This document shows, piece by piece, positions 61,483 through 64,000 of a stretch of DNA of 64,000 bases. The stretch is from the NCBI RefSeq assembly GCF_005116475.1, contig NZ_SWBO01000014.1, positions 1 through 64,000 on the forward strand, written 5' to 3'. Under the pieces are notes generated by a model. The model was given only the letters and a program-made list of their open reading frames with translations, ran no database searches and was not told where the DNA came from. The position numbers were made by a program, and so were the translations under genes. How positions within the stretch are numbered: the stretch's first letter is position 1; each line of letters starts with the position of its first letter. This DNA is from Pedobacter cryotolerans (GTDB lineage Bacteria > Bacteroidota > Bacteroidia > Sphingobacteriales > Sphingobacteriaceae).

Positions 61483-63630
61483 ATGACAAATAAAAAACTA
61501 TGCTTATTGATACTCTGCGGATTGACAATGACTATGCCAGCTGCTGCTCAGTTGGGCAAACTCAAAAGTTTAATGGGCAAAAAAGACAAAACCGAAGCAA
61601 AAGCAGAAAACACTGAAAAAAAACCGTCAGAAACGGCAACAACTAACAGCGAGGTTACGCCTAGCGATAACGATAACTTAAAGAGCAGTGCTCAATCATG
61701 GAACTTTGAATTCGACCGCAACATGGACTGGTTTAGGTTAAGTCCAACTGGAAAGATAATCGCCGCCACCAATGATGCGCTATATGGTCTAGATCCAGCT
61801 ACAGGAAAATTAGCTTGGAAACATGACAATCTTAAAAACTTAACTAGAGAAAATTACAACCCAATAGAAAACTCACCCTTCATTGCTATTGTTACTGGAG
61901 GAATGATGAGTATGCAACAGATCGTACTTGACGTTTCAAGCGGAAAAATCATTGCCGATACCAAGCAGCTGGGCATGAAAATGGTTAACAAACGCTATAC
62001 TGTTCCATCCCTTGGCGGCATTATATTCACTGGCTACCTTAACAATGCGCCTTCCATTGTTTTCATAGACGCCGCTACTGGAGAAAAGAAGTGGACAATG
62101 AGCAATATTTTTGAGAGTGCCAGCGAAACCTTGGTTGCGAAACCTTTGGCAATTGATCAGCAGTCGCTCCTGTTAGCCACCACTAAACGAATTTACAATG
62201 TAGATGTAAAATCTGGCACCGTAAAATGGACAGCTGATTTCAAAACCAGCATTACTGATGGTTTACTGGCTACCGAAATACAGCAAGAGGCGCAGGACAA
62301 AGAGAGTAGCAAGGCAGGTGAAAAAAAAGGAGGACTAATGGGTACACTCGGCGGACTAGGCAGCGTGCCTGGTTTGGGCGGTATTGGCAAGGCAGCTGGA
62401 ACGGCGGGAGCGGCAAACAAAATGGGAAGCATGGGAGGCAGTATGCGTGATGCAATGGCAGCAACTGCCGATGCTGCTTATGGCAAGTTCCTGATTATGG
62501 ATCAACAGCCTGGTATCGTTTATTATTACTGCAATAACGCGATGACTGCATTTGACTCCAAAACAGGTCAACAGATCTGGAAGCCAATCAAATTTTCTGA
62601 TCCAGTAGCCCAAATGCTTTTTGAGGAAAGAGGTTTTCTGGTAGCAACCGATGATAAGCGTGCAGAGCTGATGCTCTTAGACTATAAAACAGGTGAACCT
62701 AAATGGCAACCCGTGACCCTTAGAGGCAGAATAACAGCACTCAAACTTCAGGAAAACAAACTGGCTGTGGCCTCGGCAAAAGAATCGGGTAATAATTTTA
62801 TCAACATCGTAGACCTTAACAATGGGAGCTCGGCGTCTAAATCAGATCTTAAAGTGAGCGGAAGCATTAGGGATATCAAACAGAACAACAAAGGATTGAT
62901 TTACCGTACCGATAAGGAAATGAATATTCAGGATATTAATACTGGAAAAGACTTGTGGGAGAAATCACTTAACTATAAACAAGGAGGAGGACTTGGTGTA
63001 GACAAAGGCGAGAAAACCTATTTTTGGGCAAATTCGCAATTACACATAGTGGAAAACTCAACTGGCGAGTACAAAACATTGGGAAAAGTTTTAAAGTTTG
63101 GCGGAGATGAATTGCCAAATGCTATCGAGTTGAGAGATAAAGGCGTGCTGATTAGTGCTGAGCAAAATATGGCACTGTTTGACTTTGATGGAAATCTGAT
63201 TTACCACGTATACAAGCAAGCGCCCGGAACCAGTCTTGCCAACAAAATACTTAACATTACTGCAATGGCTGTATCAGTTAGTCAATCTGCAGCGCATGGC
63301 TACCAAGCTGGACTTTCTGGACCGAACACCAGTAGCTACAATAGCCACATGGAAAGCTCTGATCGTTGGGCAAACCTTGGAGGAGCAGCACTTGCTGATA
63401 TGAAAAGAAGATTTACTGCTACACAGGATGCAAAAAACTATATGGTAATGTTAACCGATATTAAAGGGCAACAGGATGGTTACGGATTGCTAAGAGTTAA
63501 CAAAGATACTGGCAAGGTAGAAGCTATGGTGGTACTCAACGATAAAAAGCCTGACTATCTTTCTGATGAAACAGAAAATATGCTTTTTTACAAAAACGGA
63601 AAAAAAGAAATCATTGGCTACAAGATGTAA
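61483..63630 (+). CDS. Exported PQQ-like beta-propeller protein
   Basis: A 715-residue protein with a signal peptide (ending MPAAAQ) and a low-complexity Lys/Glu/Thr linker to about residue 65. A repeated beta-propeller follows, with PQQ-like blades (ALYGLDPATGKLAWKHDN, RIYNVDVKSGTVKWTADF, AFDSKTGQQIWKPIK). A Gly-rich insertion (about 275-330; GGLMGTLGGLGSVPGLGGIG) interrupts one blade. No quinoprotein catalytic residues are recognisable, so a binding or scaffold role is likely. Another exported protein gene follows after 6 bp. Confidence 0.85.
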   Translation: MTNKKLCLLILCGLTMTMPAAAQLGKLKSLMGKKDKTEAKAENTEKKPSETATTNSEVTPSDNDNLKSSAQSWNFEFDRNMDWFRLSPTGKIIAATNDALYGLDPATGKLAWKHDNLKNLTRENYNPIENSPFIAIVTGGMMSMQQIVLDVSSGKIIADTKQLGMKMVNKRYTVPSLGGIIFTGYLNNAPSIVFIDAATGEKKWTMSNIFESASETLVAKPLAIDQQSLLLATTKRIYNVDVKSGTVKWTADFKTSITDGLLATEIQQEAQDKESSKAGEKKGGLMGTLGGLGSVPGLGGIGKAAGTAGAANKMGSMGGSMRDAMAATADAAYGKFLIMDQQPGIVYYYCNNAMTAFDSKTGQQIWKPIKFSDPVAQMLFEERGFLVATDDKRAELMLLDYKTGEPKWQPVTLRGRITALKLQENKLAVASAKESGNNFINIVDLNNGSSASKSDLKVSGSIRDIKQNNKGLIYRTDKEMNIQDINTGKDLWEKSLNYKQGGGLGVDKGEKTYFWANSQLHIVENSTGEYKTLGKVLKFGGDELPNAIELRDKGVLISAEQNMALFDFDGNLIYHVYKQAPGTSLANKILNITAMAVSVSQSAAHGYQAGLSGPNTSSYNSHMESSDRWANLGGAALADMKRRFTATQDAKNYMVMLTDIKGQQDGYGLLRVNKDTGKVEAMVVLNDKKPDYLSDETENMLFYKNGKKEIIGYKM

Positions 63631-63636
63631 AAGAAA

Positions 63637-64000
63637 ATGTTATTTTTAATCATGCTTTCTCCCAAAATACATCCCATCTTACTATTACTGGCAATCCTAT
63701 CGATTGCCAGTAATGTCTGTGCTCAAAAACAGACTGCTATTGAACAACTGATTAATGCTAAAACATCACGGGCTAAATCTCTTATCTATTCTAATGCCAA
63801 GGAAAGTGCTCGAGTAGCAGACACGGTTATACAACTTAGTCGTAAACACAACAAGCCACTAAACGAGGCTACCGGATGGAATGTGAAGGGAATAATCATG
63901 TCATTTATCGGCACTCCCGATAGCGCATTAATTTATTTTGAAAAAACAGAACAAATTGGACTACGTATAAACGACAAATTAACTATTGCGAAGGCCAGGC
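63637..64000 (+). CDS. Exported helical-repeat protein, 3' end cut by window edge
   Basis: An ATG at 63637 opens a frame that continues past the right edge (121 residues seen). It has a hydrophobic N-terminus (HPILLLLAILSIASNVCAQ), then helical TPR-like sequence (NAKESARVADTVIQLSRKHN, DSALIYFEKTEQIGLRINDK). Bacteroidota proteins of this start often continue into a histidine kinase or LuxR-type output domain, but that part is not visible. It follows the PQQ-like gene by 6 bp, probably in the same operon. Confidence 0.75.
   Translation, partial: MLFLIMLSPKIHPILLLLAILSIASNVCAQKQTAIEQLINAKTSRAKSLIYSNAKESARVADTVIQLSRKHNKPLNEATGWNVKGIIMSFIGTPDSALIYFEKTEQIGLRINDKLTIAKAR

Overview
The window reads as chromosome of a Bacteroidota bacterium close to Pedobacter (Sphingobacteriaceae). 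The DNA is AT-rich, genes lack Shine-Dalgarno sites, several promoters carry the Bacteroidota -7 box TAnnTTTG, and the gene content (SusC/SusD pair, CcoNO fusion, crt cluster with CrtYcd-type cyclase, GH130, YceI proteins) is typical of the group. This assignment is inference from gene content only.

Layout. 1-1023: truncated IS481-like transposase with Asn at one DDE position. 1.1-12.6 kb: housekeeping and stress genes (M1 peptidase, aldo/keto reductase, ArsR plus LLM flavoenzyme, receiver-only regulators, GH130 plus FAD protein, exonuclease III, DUF2383). 13.1-16.7 kb: two ferritin-like exported proteins, two ECF sigma factors and a candidate small RNA. 16.8-22.2 kb: one tight carotenoid operon, B12-type MerR regulator-crtI-crtB-unknown-idi-crtZ-crtYcd, predicted to make zeaxanthin from geranylgeranyl diphosphate. 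22.2-25.0 kb: YceI proteins and a porin-like protein around a MITE. 26.2-27.4 kb: ten copies of a palindromic repeat enclosing a GIY-YIG nuclease gene.

23-46 kb looks like one low-oxygen module. It holds the cbb3 oxidase genes (ccoNO-Q-P-G, fixH, a TauE-like protein, a VIT1-type transporter), their assembly genes (hemN, ccoI, ccoS), a universal stress protein, a CoA-transferase/alcohol dehydrogenase operon, and a signalling operon made of an uncharacterised NPD-like protein, a FixL-like PAS histidine kinase and a receiver-CRP/FNR fusion. Six promoters here carry a dyad close to TGATnnnnATCA whose centre lies 54 or 55 bp from the centre of a TAnnTTTG-like -7 box. That is the class I position used by CRP/FNR proteins. 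The fusion regulator has the FNR-type E-x-x-S-R recognition helix but no Fe-S cysteines, while its partner kinase keeps the FixL heme histidine and distal arginine. I read this as an oxygen regulon, sensed by heme and carried out by an FNR-like response regulator.

46-64 kb: DUF2809, MpaB-like and MsrA genes, a TonB-type barrel, a third YceI-like protein, an orphan SusC/SusD pair, a SNF2 helicase, small genes, a PQQ-like propeller protein and a truncated exported protein at the right edge. I saw no rRNA or tRNA genes and no CRISPR array.
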